The notes beneath the pieces are model-generated. The model searched no databases and was not told where the DNA came from. It saw only the letters and a program-made list of their open reading frames with translations. Made by a program: the position numbers and the translations under genes. A stretch of DNA of 64,000 nt from Chryseosolibacter histidinae. GTDB lineage: Bacteria; Bacteroidota; Bacteroidia; Cytophagales; Cyclobacteriaceae. Of this stretch, positions 23,438-31,051 are shown in pieces. Location of the stretch: assembly GCF_018598225.1 (NCBI RefSeq), contig NZ_JAHESF010000007.1, forward strand, positions 1-64,000, read 5' to 3'. The number at the start of each line of letters is the position of its first letter. Position 1 is the stretch's first letter.

Positions 23438-23941
23438 ATGGAAAACTCAGTTCTTGAAACCAAGCAGATTCCCGTGATCTCATCCGAAATTTTATTGGCA
23501 CAGTGGCAGGGGCACCGCCGGTTAACCCGCAAAATGATCGAAGCTTTTCCGGAGGATAAACTTTTTACCTACTCCATTGGCGGAATGCGTCCTTTTGCCG
23601 CACTGGTGATCGAAATGCTTACCATGGCCGGTCCTGGCATCAAGGGTATGATCTCCGGTAAGTGGGACAATTACAGCGACGTAGAAAAAAGCTTCAAGGC
23701 TACCACCCGCGCCGAGCTGCTCAAGCTGTGGGATGAAGCGACCGCACAGATCAACGAGCTGTTTCCCAAGATCACACCCGAGCGGTTCCATGAAACGGTG
23801 AAGGTATTCGGCCAGTACGAAGGGCCGGTGTATTGGTCGATATTCTATTTTATCGATAACGAGATCCACCACCGCGGACAAGGATACGTGTATCTCCGTT
23901 CACTGGGCATTGAACCGCCGGCATTTTGGGACCGATATTAA
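23438..23941 (+). CDS. DinB-family (metal-dependent transferase fold) protein
   Basis: 167 residues of four-helix-bundle type. Metal-ligand histidines are expected from QGHRRLTRK (near residue 30) and NEIHHRGQGYVYLR (near 146-147), the last being the C-terminal DinB signature. The DinB superfamily includes thiol-dependent transferases (bacillithiol, mycothiol) and many uncharacterised proteins in Bacteroidota. It is followed by repeat B. Confidence 0.85.
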   Translation: MENSVLETKQIPVISSEILLAQWQGHRRLTRKMIEAFPEDKLFTYSIGGMRPFAALVIEMLTMAGPGIKGMISGKWDNYSDVEKSFKATTRAELLKLWDEATAQINELFPKITPERFHETVKVFGQYEGPVYWSIFYFIDNEIHHRGQGYVYLRSLGIEPPAFWDRY

Positions 23942-23942
23942 A

Positions 23943-24034
23943 TAGGTACGAGGTACAAAATACGAAGTACGTGCAGTCCAGATCATAGATATCGCTTTGC
24001 ATTACTTCGTACCTCGTATTTCGTACCTCGTACT
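23943..24034. repeat. Inverted word repeat, family B, second copy
   Basis: The left arm 23943-23971 (GGTACGAGGTACAAAATACGAAGTACG) and the right arm 24002-24034 (TTACTTCGTACCTCGTATTTCGTACCTCGTACT) are inverted, with a 30-base spacer. It begins one base after the DinB stop codon. Confidence 0.75.
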
Positions 24035-24075
24035 GGTCCTGGCATAAATATTTGGGTCTGATATTAAAAACCATA

Positions 24076-24441
24076 ATGCGTATGACAACACATGAAATTG
24101 CTGACCGGTTGGTGGAGTATTGTAGAAAGGGTGATTATGAAAGCGCCCAGAAGGAGCTGTATGCACGCGATGTGAAGAGCATCGAACCTTATGCTACCGA
24201 AAATTTTGAAAAGGAAACGGTAGGACTTGACAACATCCTGGAAAAGGGTCGCAAGTTCGAGGCGATGGTTGAAAAAGTACACGATATTAAAGTATCGGAA
24301 CCGCTGGTGACCGACAACGTCATCGCTTTCAAGAACACCATGGATCTAACCATGAAAGGCCAGGGCCGCATGAAGATGGGCGAGGTCTGTGTGTACCAGG
24401 TGAAGGATGGCAAGATCGTATCGGAAGAATTCTTTGTGTAA
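24076..24441 (+). CDS. SnoaL-like (NTF2-fold) protein
   Basis: 121 residues from the ATG at 24076 (24082 also possible; the open frame begins upstream with TTG). It starts with a helix (HEIADRLVEYCRKGDYESAQKELYA) and continues with the cone-shaped NTF2 sheet ending MGEVCVYQVKDGKIVSEEFFV. Such small proteins bind or convert small hydrophobic molecules, but no catalytic residue can be assigned. It ends seven bases before repeat A. Confidence 0.8.
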   Translation: MRMTTHEIADRLVEYCRKGDYESAQKELYARDVKSIEPYATENFEKETVGLDNILEKGRKFEAMVEKVHDIKVSEPLVTDNVIAFKNTMDLTMKGQGRMKMGEVCVYQVKDGKIVSEEFFV

Positions 24442-24445
24442 CTGA

Positions 24446-24574
24446 AGAGTCCACGGTCGACAGACCACGGTCCACGGACGGATCAACCCTTTGAGGGCTT
24501 TTCAAAAGGTAGTGCATTATCTAATCGGCACTAACACATGCACAACCCTCAAAGGGTTATCCGTAGACTCTACT
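24446..24574. repeat. Compound hairpin: family A word arms around an AACCCTTTGAGGG stem
   Basis: The outer left arm is AGAGTCCACGGTCGACAGACC...GGTCCACGGACGGAT (24446-24483). The inner perfect stem is AACCCTTTGAGGG (24485-24497) with CCCTCAAAGGGTT (24546-24558). The outer right arm is ATCCGTAGACTCTA (24560-24573), which includes the TAG stop (24570-24572) of the convergent esterase gene. It is probably a bidirectional terminator. Confidence 0.7.
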
Positions 24575-25496
24575 GCGCCTCAAACTGCTTAAAAAATTCC
24601 CAGAGCAGGTCGGTGGCGTTGATCACTGTAGAAGGTGTATCACCCCAGTTGCCGCTCCGTTGTCCGCCAGGCCACGCGTGACCGCCATCGCGGGTCAGAT
24701 AGTATTGTATCATCACATCATCGGTGCAGTTCAACCATTCGGTCAGTTTAAAACGATCGTCATCGTTGCGTATCTCGTCACGTACCGCACAGCCATTTGC
24801 AGCAGACCAGGCTCCCAGCACAGAATCAACGGGTGGAAAATAATATCCGCCGATGCCTTTACCACCGTTGTACGGAACCTTGGCATCCAGCACGGAATGC
24901 ATGTGCAATACTGGAACAGGGCGTGAGGGATGGCAAGGTGAAGCGACCACCATGGTGCTGCTCACGGCGGCGATGGCGGCGATCTTCTCCGGCATCTCAC
25001 AGGCCAGCCGGTACGCCATCATACCTCCGTTAGACATGCCGGTTACATAAACCCGTTTCGCGTCTACCCGGAACGTTGACACCAGTTTATCGATCAGCGT
25101 GCGGATGAACAGCACATCATCGATATTGTTCTTCATGGCGAAATCGCAACAGCGGCCGGCGTTCCAGGTTCTCACCCCCAGCACGCCATTGCTCCGAATG
25201 CCTTCGGGATATACCACAATAAAACCGGCGCTATTTGCTTTCTCTGTAAGCCCGTAGTCACGTTCAAACTGGCCCGCATTGCCACCCGTCCCGTGCAACC
25301 CAATGACCAGCGGTAGGTCCTCATTTGTTTTGTAGTAGTCAGGCGGAAGGTTCAGCAGATAAGTTCTCGCGCGTCCATCCACCATCATGGTTTCATAAAA
25401 CCGATGATCTTCCGGGATCGCGGGATCGCTGCCATCACAATGCACGAACAGGAGAAGAGACAAAAAAGCAAACAGGTTTACAATTGGGTTTGTCAT
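24570..25496 (-). CDS. Lipoprotein esterase of the PHB-depolymerase / feruloyl-esterase (LpqC) type
   Basis: 308 residues from the ATG at 25496; the open frame goes on upstream through repeat-like DNA. A signal peptide with lipobox-like FVHC (Cys20) is followed by an alpha/beta-hydrolase: oxyanion GLHGTGGN, nucleophile GMSNGGMMAYRLA, Asp in SVLDAKVPYNG, His in DGGHAWPGG. These are the motifs of the family that splits polyhydroxybutyrate, feruloyl and acetyl esters. A substrate in plant polymers or polyesters is a guess. Its stop codon lies in a repeat A arm. Confidence 0.88.
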   Translation of the reverse strand: MTNPIVNLFAFLSLLLFVHCDGSDPAIPEDHRFYETMMVDGRARTYLLNLPPDYYKTNEDLPLVIGLHGTGGNAGQFERDYGLTEKANSAGFIVVYPEGIRSNGVLGVRTWNAGRCCDFAMKNNIDDVLFIRTLIDKLVSTFRVDAKRVYVTGMSNGGMMAYRLACEMPEKIAAIAAVSSTMVVASPCHPSRPVPVLHMHSVLDAKVPYNGGKGIGGYYFPPVDSVLGAWSAANGCAVRDEIRNDDDRFKLTEWLNCTDDVMIQYYLTRDGGHAWPGGQRSGNWGDTPSTVINATDLLWEFFKQFEAQ

Positions 25497-25522
25497 TGAA
25501 TTAAAGTTGGTTTCGAAGAGTT

Positions 25523-25567
25523 GTCGGACCACTGCGCACGGAGCCAGCGCGCTTGCAGTGGTCTGAC
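25523..25567. other. Inverted repeat in a divergent promoter region
   Basis: GTCGGACCACTGC (25523-25535) and GCAGTGGTCTGAC (25555-25567) pair at 12 of 13 positions with a 19-base loop. It lies between the esterase gene and the LytS-type kinase gene, which are divergent. There is no T-run after either arm, so a regulator-binding site or a REP-like element are both possible. Confidence 0.45.
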
Positions 25568-25663
25568 GACTGTACGGCAAGGCTAACGTGTTTTGGCCGG
25601 GATGTTCCCGATTTTCTACCTGAAGCTTCTCAAATGCTGGGCGAATTCTCTCAAGGCATACTT

Positions 25664-25712
25664 CAAACTTCTTTGCAATCACAAAGGCACTAAGACACAA
25701 AAACAACACAAA
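25664..25712. repeat. Degenerate family H word (CACAAAGGCACTAAGACACAAA)
   Basis: Copies of CACAAAG, CTAAGACACAAA and ACACAAAGAA upstream of the LytS-type kinase gene. The kinase frame is open through this DNA, which gives misleading upstream start codons. Confidence 0.5.
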
Positions 25713-25818
25713 GAATGTGGCAAAAAAAACTGAAACTGTAAAACCCAGGCCTGAAGCTTCTCATTCTGCCATTGGAAACGCTGACAATCAGGCGCGATAT
25801 TGCGATATTTGGTGCACC

Positions 25819-26838
25819 ATGAATGGCAAATACAGGATCATCTTCTGCCTTTCCTTTGCACTGGCAATTTTTTATTCGCTGCCCTGGATCGCGCTGAGTG
25901 AACAGGCGCGCCTGGCAGGTTACAATGCATCACAGAATGCGCCGGGTACACGGGTGGCCTTTCTTTTCGTCACCATCCTGCTCACCAGCATGTTGTTCTT
26001 CTTTTACAATTTCTTCTGGAAGCGCACCCTGTTGCCCGTGCAAAACGAATTCTTCAGAAAGCTGCTGAATGTAGGCTTCAATTTATTGCTCGTCATTATT
26101 TCATGCGCCATTCTGATCATGATCTCCACGAGGATCTTTGTGATAGAAGCATGGCGCGCATTTTTCATTTTCTACCTGTTCCGCAATGCGGGTATTGCGC
26201 TCATCGTGATGCTGGTCACGTACGTGGTTGAGCTGGTGGAGAAGTCGCGGCAGGACAAGATAGCCATACTCACCCTGCAACACCAGCATGCGCAGCGCGA
26301 GCTCACAGCCCTGAAAGCGCAGATCGATCCACACTTCCTGTTCAACTCGCTGGCATCACTGAGCGGCCTCATCAGGGCCAACAGCAAAGAAGCGCTGTCA
26401 TTTGTCGATCATCTTGCAGAGACCTTTCGTTATGTGCTGGAAAAACGCGAGCACCGGTTGGTGACGGTGAAAGACGAGCTTCAGTTTATGGACTCTTATG
26501 TATTCATGATCAAAAAGCGCTTCGGTGACGGGTTCCGCATCATCACACAGGTCGATGAGCAATGTCTCGCCAGGTCTATTCCCCAGTTTGCCCTGCAGCT
26601 CACCGTGGAGAACGCCATCAAGCACAACCTCGTATCTGTCAGGAATCCGCTGAAGGTGGAAGTGATCTCGCGGAACCATGCACTGCTGGTGAGGAACAAT
26701 CTTCAGCCGAAAAAAGCGTTACCTGGTTATGGGATCGGCCTTGCCAACCTCTCCAAGCAATACCAGATCATCGGTAGCCGCGACATCACCATCAGCAAAG
26801 ACGACCATTATTTTGAGATCGAACTTCCGCTACTATGA
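25819..26838 (+). CDS. LytS-type sensor histidine kinase
   Basis: 339 residues from the ATG at 25819; a GTG at 25717 would add 34 residues read through a repeat and is not supported. Four membrane helices (to about residue 140) and a short coiled coil are followed by a His_kinase domain: QIDPHFLFNSLASLSGLIR with phosphoacceptor His, and an ATPase with NAIKHN and GIGLANL. The downstream LytTR regulator starts inside the stop codon (ATGA), an obligate pair in Bacteroidota. The ligand is unknown, as there is no extracellular domain. Confidence 0.92.
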   Translation: MNGKYRIIFCLSFALAIFYSLPWIALSEQARLAGYNASQNAPGTRVAFLFVTILLTSMLFFFYNFFWKRTLLPVQNEFFRKLLNVGFNLLLVIISCAILIMISTRIFVIEAWRAFFIFYLFRNAGIALIVMLVTYVVELVEKSRQDKIAILTLQHQHAQRELTALKAQIDPHFLFNSLASLSGLIRANSKEALSFVDHLAETFRYVLEKREHRLVTVKDELQFMDSYVFMIKKRFGDGFRIITQVDEQCLARSIPQFALQLTVENAIKHNLVSVRNPLKVEVISRNHALLVRNNLQPKKALPGYGIGLANLSKQYQIIGSRDITISKDDHYFEIELPLL

Positions 26839-27596
26839 ACGAGAGCCGGGTAATAATTGTAGAAGACGAGGCCGGCGCGGCTGACAACCTCAGGCTGTTG
26901 CTGGAGGAGATCGCGCCGCATATACGTGTGATCGCTACCCTCACCAGCATTGAACAAACCCTGGCATGGCTTTCCGCAAACGATCATCCCGATCTCGGCT
27001 TTTTTGACATTCAGCTCGAAGACGGATTGTCGTTCGAGATCTTCAGGCAATCGGAGATCGATTTCCCCGTGATCTTCACCACCGCGTTCGACGAATACGC
27101 GATCGAGGCCTTTAAGGTGAACAGCATAGATTACCTGTTGAAACCCATCAAAGAACAGGACCTCAGGTTCAGCCTTGAAAAATATAAAAAGCTCAGCAGA
27201 AGCAACGTCAGCAATACGCTCATGCGCCGCATCATGGATTCGTTGCAGAGCCACCAGGAAACGGCTACGTTCTTAATCCATTATAAAGACAAACTGATCC
27301 CTGTAGCGGACCAGGATTTTGCTTATTTCTATATCGGCAACGGACTCGTTCACGGCTGTACCCATAAGCACGAGGTCTATCCCATGGAGCACACCATAGA
27401 AGATCTCGAGCTGAAGCTGAACCGCAGGCAGTTTTTCAGGGCAAACCGCCAGTTCATTGTCAACAGGTCTGCCATCAAGGAGATCGGATTCTATTTTAAT
27501 GGCAGGCTTTCGCTCAAGCTTTCGCCGCCGTCCAAAGATGTTGTGCTCATCAGCAAGGCAAGGGCTACGGAATTCAAAGAATGGATGAAAGGCTGA
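26835..27596 (+). CDS. LytTR-family response regulator
   Basis: 253 residues: a receiver (Asp58 in GFFDIQLEDG, Lys in LKPI) and a LytTR DNA-binding domain (about 145-250) with the usual ANRQFIVNRSAIKEI motif. The ATGA overlap with the kinase couples their translation. Such regulators bind pairs of imperfect direct repeats; none obvious upstream. The next gene, a CpxP-like protein, lies 125 bases downstream and could be a target. Confidence 0.93.
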   Translation: MNESRVIIVEDEAGAADNLRLLLEEIAPHIRVIATLTSIEQTLAWLSANDHPDLGFFDIQLEDGLSFEIFRQSEIDFPVIFTTAFDEYAIEAFKVNSIDYLLKPIKEQDLRFSLEKYKKLSRSNVSNTLMRRIMDSLQSHQETATFLIHYKDKLIPVADQDFAYFYIGNGLVHGCTHKHEVYPMEHTIEDLELKLNRRQFFRANRQFIVNRSAIKEIGFYFNGRLSLKLSPPSKDVVLISKARATEFKEWMKG

Positions 27597-27720
27597 TATT
27601 TCAAGGTCGCGGGCGTAAGCTTCAGCATTGCTTTTTTCAGGCTCGGCCGGGTTTTCAGATCGCCGGCATGCATCACGCCGTTACTTGCGGGAGTAAACAA
27701 ATTATAAAAATTGATCAACC

Positions 27721-28119
27721 ATGAAAACAGCAGTAGCAGTACTCATCGTATGTTTCGCATCGATCGCGCCCATGGCCAGCGCACAGGAAAAAATGGAAGC
27801 GTTCATGACCAGCACAACGCCCGAAGAACGCGCGCAGATGCAAACCGACCACATGAAACAAACGCTTACACTCACCGAAAACCAGTTGCCGCAGGTGCAG
27901 GAGATCAACCTGAAGTATGCCCGCAAAATGCAGGATGCTTACAACGGTGGCGGTAGCAGGCTTCAGAAGCTGAAACGTGTCAAAGGTGTCAGCCAGGAGA
28001 AAGACAAAGAATTGAAACGGGTGCTCACCTCCACCCAGTATGCTACCTATGAAAGCAACAAAGAAGAAATGAAAGAAAAAATGCGGGAACGGGCAAAAGA
28101 ACGGATGAAGACAAATTAG
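27721..28119 (+). CDS. Secreted CpxP/Spy-like alpha-helical protein
   Basis: 132 residues with a clear signal peptide (ASIAPMASAQ, cleavage near residue 22), then a mostly helical, charged, methionine-rich protein containing 'LTLTENQLPQVQEINLKYARKM', which resembles the LTxxQ motif of CpxP/Spy periplasmic chaperones. The C-terminal 30 residues are KE/MR-rich coiled coil. Probably an envelope-stress chaperone or sensor accessory; its position after the LytTR system is suggestive. Confidence 0.72.
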   Translation: MKTAVAVLIVCFASIAPMASAQEKMEAFMTSTTPEERAQMQTDHMKQTLTLTENQLPQVQEINLKYARKMQDAYNGGGSRLQKLKRVKGVSQEKDKELKRVLTSTQYATYESNKEEMKEKMRERAKERMKTN

Positions 28120-28131
28120 GCTGATCCCGGC

Positions 28132-28178
28132 ACCCGGATGAACAGGCCTTTCGTTCCTGTTCTTCCGGGTTTTGTCTT
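28132..28178 (+). terminator. Plus-strand intrinsic terminator
   Basis: ACCCGGATGAACAGG (28132-28146) pairs with CCTGTTCTTCCGGGT (28156-28170), loop of nine bases, then TTTGTCTT. It lies 12 bases after the CpxP-like stop. Confidence 0.85.
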
Positions 28179-28198
28179 ATCGCACGAATGTCTACTTT

Positions 28199-28206
28199 TA
28201 CTTTTG
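28199..28206 (+). promoter_or_regulatory. -7 promoter element of the HAD module
   Basis: TACTTTTG matches TAnnTTTG. It implies a 5' leader of about 100 bases before the HAD ATG at 28313. Confidence 0.45.
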
Positions 28207-28312
28207 TGAAACAGAACATCAGGGTCCGGTAAAAAATCACACAACTAACCTCGTGTATTGTAACATATCGTCTTTATTTGCGTATAAAATACACAAACAG
28301 GCAAGTAATCTC

Positions 28313-28759
28313 ATGATCACAAAAGCCATCACAAACTGCTTACAGAATGCCGCAATCAAAGGATGGGCTAAAACTTACTGGGCTTTCGATATTCATGGCA
28401 CCATGCTTTATCCTACTTTTCAGTCGGGCGTGCTCTCAACCAAATTCTATCCCCATGTGAAGGAGGTGATGCAATTGCTCAGCAAGCGCAGCGATATTGT
28501 CCTGATCCTTTACACCTGTTCTTATCCGCACGAGATCGTGGAATACCTGAAGTACTTCGAAGGGCATGGAATACACTTCGAGTATGTGAACGAGAATCCG
28601 GACGTTTGTGCAGGTGCTTACGGCCACTACGATCGCAAATTCTATTTTAACATCTTATTCGAAGACAAAGCGGGCTTCGATCCGCTGACGGACTGGAAAC
28701 TGGTTTACGACCTGCTGCTGGCGCAAAAATTGCAACCAAAAAATACAGACCATACATGA
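28313..28759 (+). CDS. HAD-family phosphatase-like protein of a two-gene module
   Basis: 148 residues from the ATG at 28313; the longer frame covers the promoter. Motif I is WAFDIHGTML: the nucleophile Asp is kept, but the second Asp of DxD is His, as in some specialised HADs. Motif II appears as LILYTCSYPHEI and the lysine/acidic loop as KFYFNILFEDKAGFDP. No cap domain fits, so a macromolecular or phospho-nucleotide end is a likely substrate. Separated by about 90 bases from the next gene, and there is no terminator between, so probably co-transcribed. Confidence 0.75.
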   Translation: MITKAITNCLQNAAIKGWAKTYWAFDIHGTMLYPTFQSGVLSTKFYPHVKEVMQLLSKRSDIVLILYTCSYPHEIVEYLKYFEGHGIHFEYVNENPDVCAGAYGHYDRKFYFNILFEDKAGFDPLTDWKLVYDLLLAQKLQPKNTDHT

Positions 28760-28852
28760 TCAATACATGTTTGGGATCAATTGGGATAATTGTTGCCAAA
28801 AGATTTTTCTGATTCGCCGAAGAAGAAGATATTACCAGGAAAAATTGTAACG

Positions 28853-30445
28853 ATGTATTTACTTTTTCCCGGACGCCACCAGATCCTGACGAATTTTCAG
28901 TTTGAATATCTTCATTCGATCATCTATGGAAAGCTCAATGGGTATACTGATCTTCACGCAAAACCCCTGGCGGTAACTGAAAAAGTAACCGCTATTATTT
29001 TCGCGGTGACATCCGCCAACCACAGCAACACCCGCAGAAATCCATTGCCCTTTTATCTCAGGGCACTCGCCATCCAGGAGTTTGCACGCGAGCTGAATGT
29101 TCCGGCCTTCATCTACGGTGTTGACGATGTCGGCAACCTTTCAAACTTTGCCAGCTACACCTTAAAAAGGGTACGCCATGAAAGTGAGGGCCTTTTTGAC
29201 CTTACACCTGACAATACACTTGTGCTTTGTTCCACGCCGGTACTGGCCATGTACGAAGCCCTGGGCTTTAAGATCCTTCCTGCAGAACTAGCCGACCGCA
29301 CCACGTGGTCATACCGATGCCCGTTACCCTGGGACCTGGTTGAAAAAATAGCGGGTGACGATGCCTGGAGCAACAATGCCGACATCGTCCGGAATGTGCA
29401 TCCCGCCTCACGTGAGCTCTGGGAAAAGTACAAGCTCGGCGATAAGGTGAAATTACTTTTTCGCGATACCATGATCAGCGACGATGGCGACATCACCACT
29501 ACCCGCGACTATAACACTTACGTACGGCAGATGGATGAGATCGCCGAGCTGAAATACACGGAAACAGCGTCTTATGTAAAAGCGGGCCGCATCGGAGACA
29601 TCGGGTGCGCCGTGGGTTCATGGATCAAGCTGGCCTGCAAAGACGATCGTTTCCGCGAATCCGATTTCTACGGGATTGAAGTAGCAAGGCACCTCTTCGA
29701 CATCTGCCATCAGCGCAAGCACAACGGCGAATTTGCCAATCCATTCGTTTTCTTCTCACAACGCAACGCTGTCACGGGGCTGGTTTTTGAAGCCAACTCT
29801 ATGCATACCATTCACACGTCGTCGCTCACGCACGAGATCGAATCTTATGGCAGCCGGAGCGAGCTTCTGCAGTTCATCCGCAATCGCTACCTGGAACTGG
29901 CCAGCGGTGGTGTATGGATCAACCGCGACGTGGTAGCGCCCGCCAATAAAGAAAAGATCGTGCTGATGAAGCTGAATCGTTCTGACGGAAGAAATAATGA
30001 TTATGACAAGCCATTTTCAGAACGTGAAGCGCTGAAGGCTTATCTGAAAGATCTGTCGACCTACGGAAGGTTTCTCCGGTTTGCCATGGATTTCAGAAAA
30101 AAGGAAGGTTATTTCGTGCGCTACAAAGAAGTGACAATAGAAAACGAGGTGTACATCGAGTTAACACTGAAAGATGCCTGCGAATTCATGAGCCGGAAAG
30201 ACTACATCGACAACTGGCAGAGCGAAATGCATGAAACATTTTGCTTCTGGGATCTCGGCGAATGGAAACAAAATCTTGAGCAGGCAGGATTCACCGTCGC
30301 TGCGGAATCAAGGGCTTATACCAACGAGTGGATCGTGGAGAACCGGTTAAAAGGAAAAGTGGTGCTTTTTGAGCAGACGGCTACCGGGTTATTAAAACTG
30401 GATTACCCGGTAACCAACATGATACTGCTGGGTGAAAAACTTTGA
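28853..30445 (+). CDS. NadM-like nucleotidyltransferase domain fused to a SAM methyltransferase-like domain
   Basis: 530 residues from the ATG at 28853. The first about 190 follow archaeal/phage NMN adenylyltransferase: GRHQILTNFQ in place of GRFQxxHxGH, then SANHSNTRRNPLPFYLRALAI, VDDVGN, LFDLTPDNTLVL and YEALGFKILPAE. The HxGH histidines are replaced by Thr and Gln, so classical adenylyl transfer may be lost. Residues from about 250 contain GDIGCAVGSWIKLA and YGIEVARHLFD, a SAM-binding fold with a long C-terminal extension. A HAD phosphatase-like gene precedes it. I do not recognise an established pathway; nucleotide or RNA modification is the broad guess. Confidence 0.6.
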   Translation: MYLLFPGRHQILTNFQFEYLHSIIYGKLNGYTDLHAKPLAVTEKVTAIIFAVTSANHSNTRRNPLPFYLRALAIQEFARELNVPAFIYGVDDVGNLSNFASYTLKRVRHESEGLFDLTPDNTLVLCSTPVLAMYEALGFKILPAELADRTTWSYRCPLPWDLVEKIAGDDAWSNNADIVRNVHPASRELWEKYKLGDKVKLLFRDTMISDDGDITTTRDYNTYVRQMDEIAELKYTETASYVKAGRIGDIGCAVGSWIKLACKDDRFRESDFYGIEVARHLFDICHQRKHNGEFANPFVFFSQRNAVTGLVFEANSMHTIHTSSLTHEIESYGSRSELLQFIRNRYLELASGGVWINRDVVAPANKEKIVLMKLNRSDGRNNDYDKPFSEREALKAYLKDLSTYGRFLRFAMDFRKKEGYFVRYKEVTIENEVYIELTLKDACEFMSRKDYIDNWQSEMHETFCFWDLGEWKQNLEQAGFTVAAESRAYTNEWIVENRLKGKVVLFEQTATGLLKLDYPVTNMILLGEKL

Positions 30446-30473
30446 ATCGCGATTGGGGCTTTGTTAAAAAATT

Positions 30474-30884
30474 CTACCCCCGCTTTGAACGCATCGCCTT
30501 AAAGTGCGCAAGGCTTTTGTCTTTTGACAACTTCTTGTATTCGGCCGATTCCATCGGGTAGATGGCAACGCGGCCTTTCTCGTCGCTGTGCACACCCCAG
30601 CCGTACCGTTTGGTGAGCGGAGACGATCTCAGGCAGGCCTGACCTTTGGAAAAGAATTTTTCACGTTCGGCGTCCAGCGCAGCCTTGCCATTAATCTTGT
30701 TCCTGGTGGCATGAACACGAAAGATCAGATCGTCAGATGTAAATTTATAAGGGTTGTCAACCACCAGCTCGAATTGCAGCGCCGCAACCGTTTTCTCCTC
30801 TTTCTGGGGCGGGATCTCCGCAGCCTTCACGGGGCAATCTTCCGCTACTTCAATAAATGCGTTGAAATAATTCGTAGTGTGCAT
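30474..30884 (-). CDS. DUF6157-family protein
   Basis: 136 residues beginning MHTTNYFNAFIEVAEDCP, with FFSKGQACLRSSPLTKRYGWGVH in the middle and AHFKAMRSKRG at the end, the hallmarks of DUF6157. Cytoplasmic, no known function, widespread as a stand-alone gene. A TATCTTTG promoter box (complement of 30907-30914) lies about 25 bases before the ATG. Confidence 0.85.
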   Translation of the reverse strand: MHTTNYFNAFIEVAEDCPVKAAEIPPQKEEKTVAALQFELVVDNPYKFTSDDLIFRVHATRNKINGKAALDAEREKFFSKGQACLRSSPLTKRYGWGVHSDEKGRVAIYPMESAEYKKLSKDKSLAHFKAMRSKRG

Positions 30885-30906
30885 GGGCTTATTGATCTCT
30901 GCTTTT

Positions 30907-30914
30907 CAAAGATA
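30907..30914 (-). promoter_or_regulatory. -7 promoter element of the DUF6157 gene
   Basis: On the minus strand, TATCTTTG, an exact TAnnTTTG match. Confidence 0.5.
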
Positions 30915-31051
30915 ATGCGGTCTGGCCTTTCTTCCTACGCCGGGCAGACAACCGGTAATCGGTTGATTTATCTTTACAACCTTACGCTTCATTGCTTAAA
31001 TCAATGTTAATAAATATCTTTCAATTTAATTCCTATCCACAGACCTGAACG

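Noticed and set aside
25717-25818. GTG start for the LytS-type kinase
   Set aside because: The extra 34 residues are low-complexity, read through a repeat, and precede a normal ATG followed by the first membrane helix.
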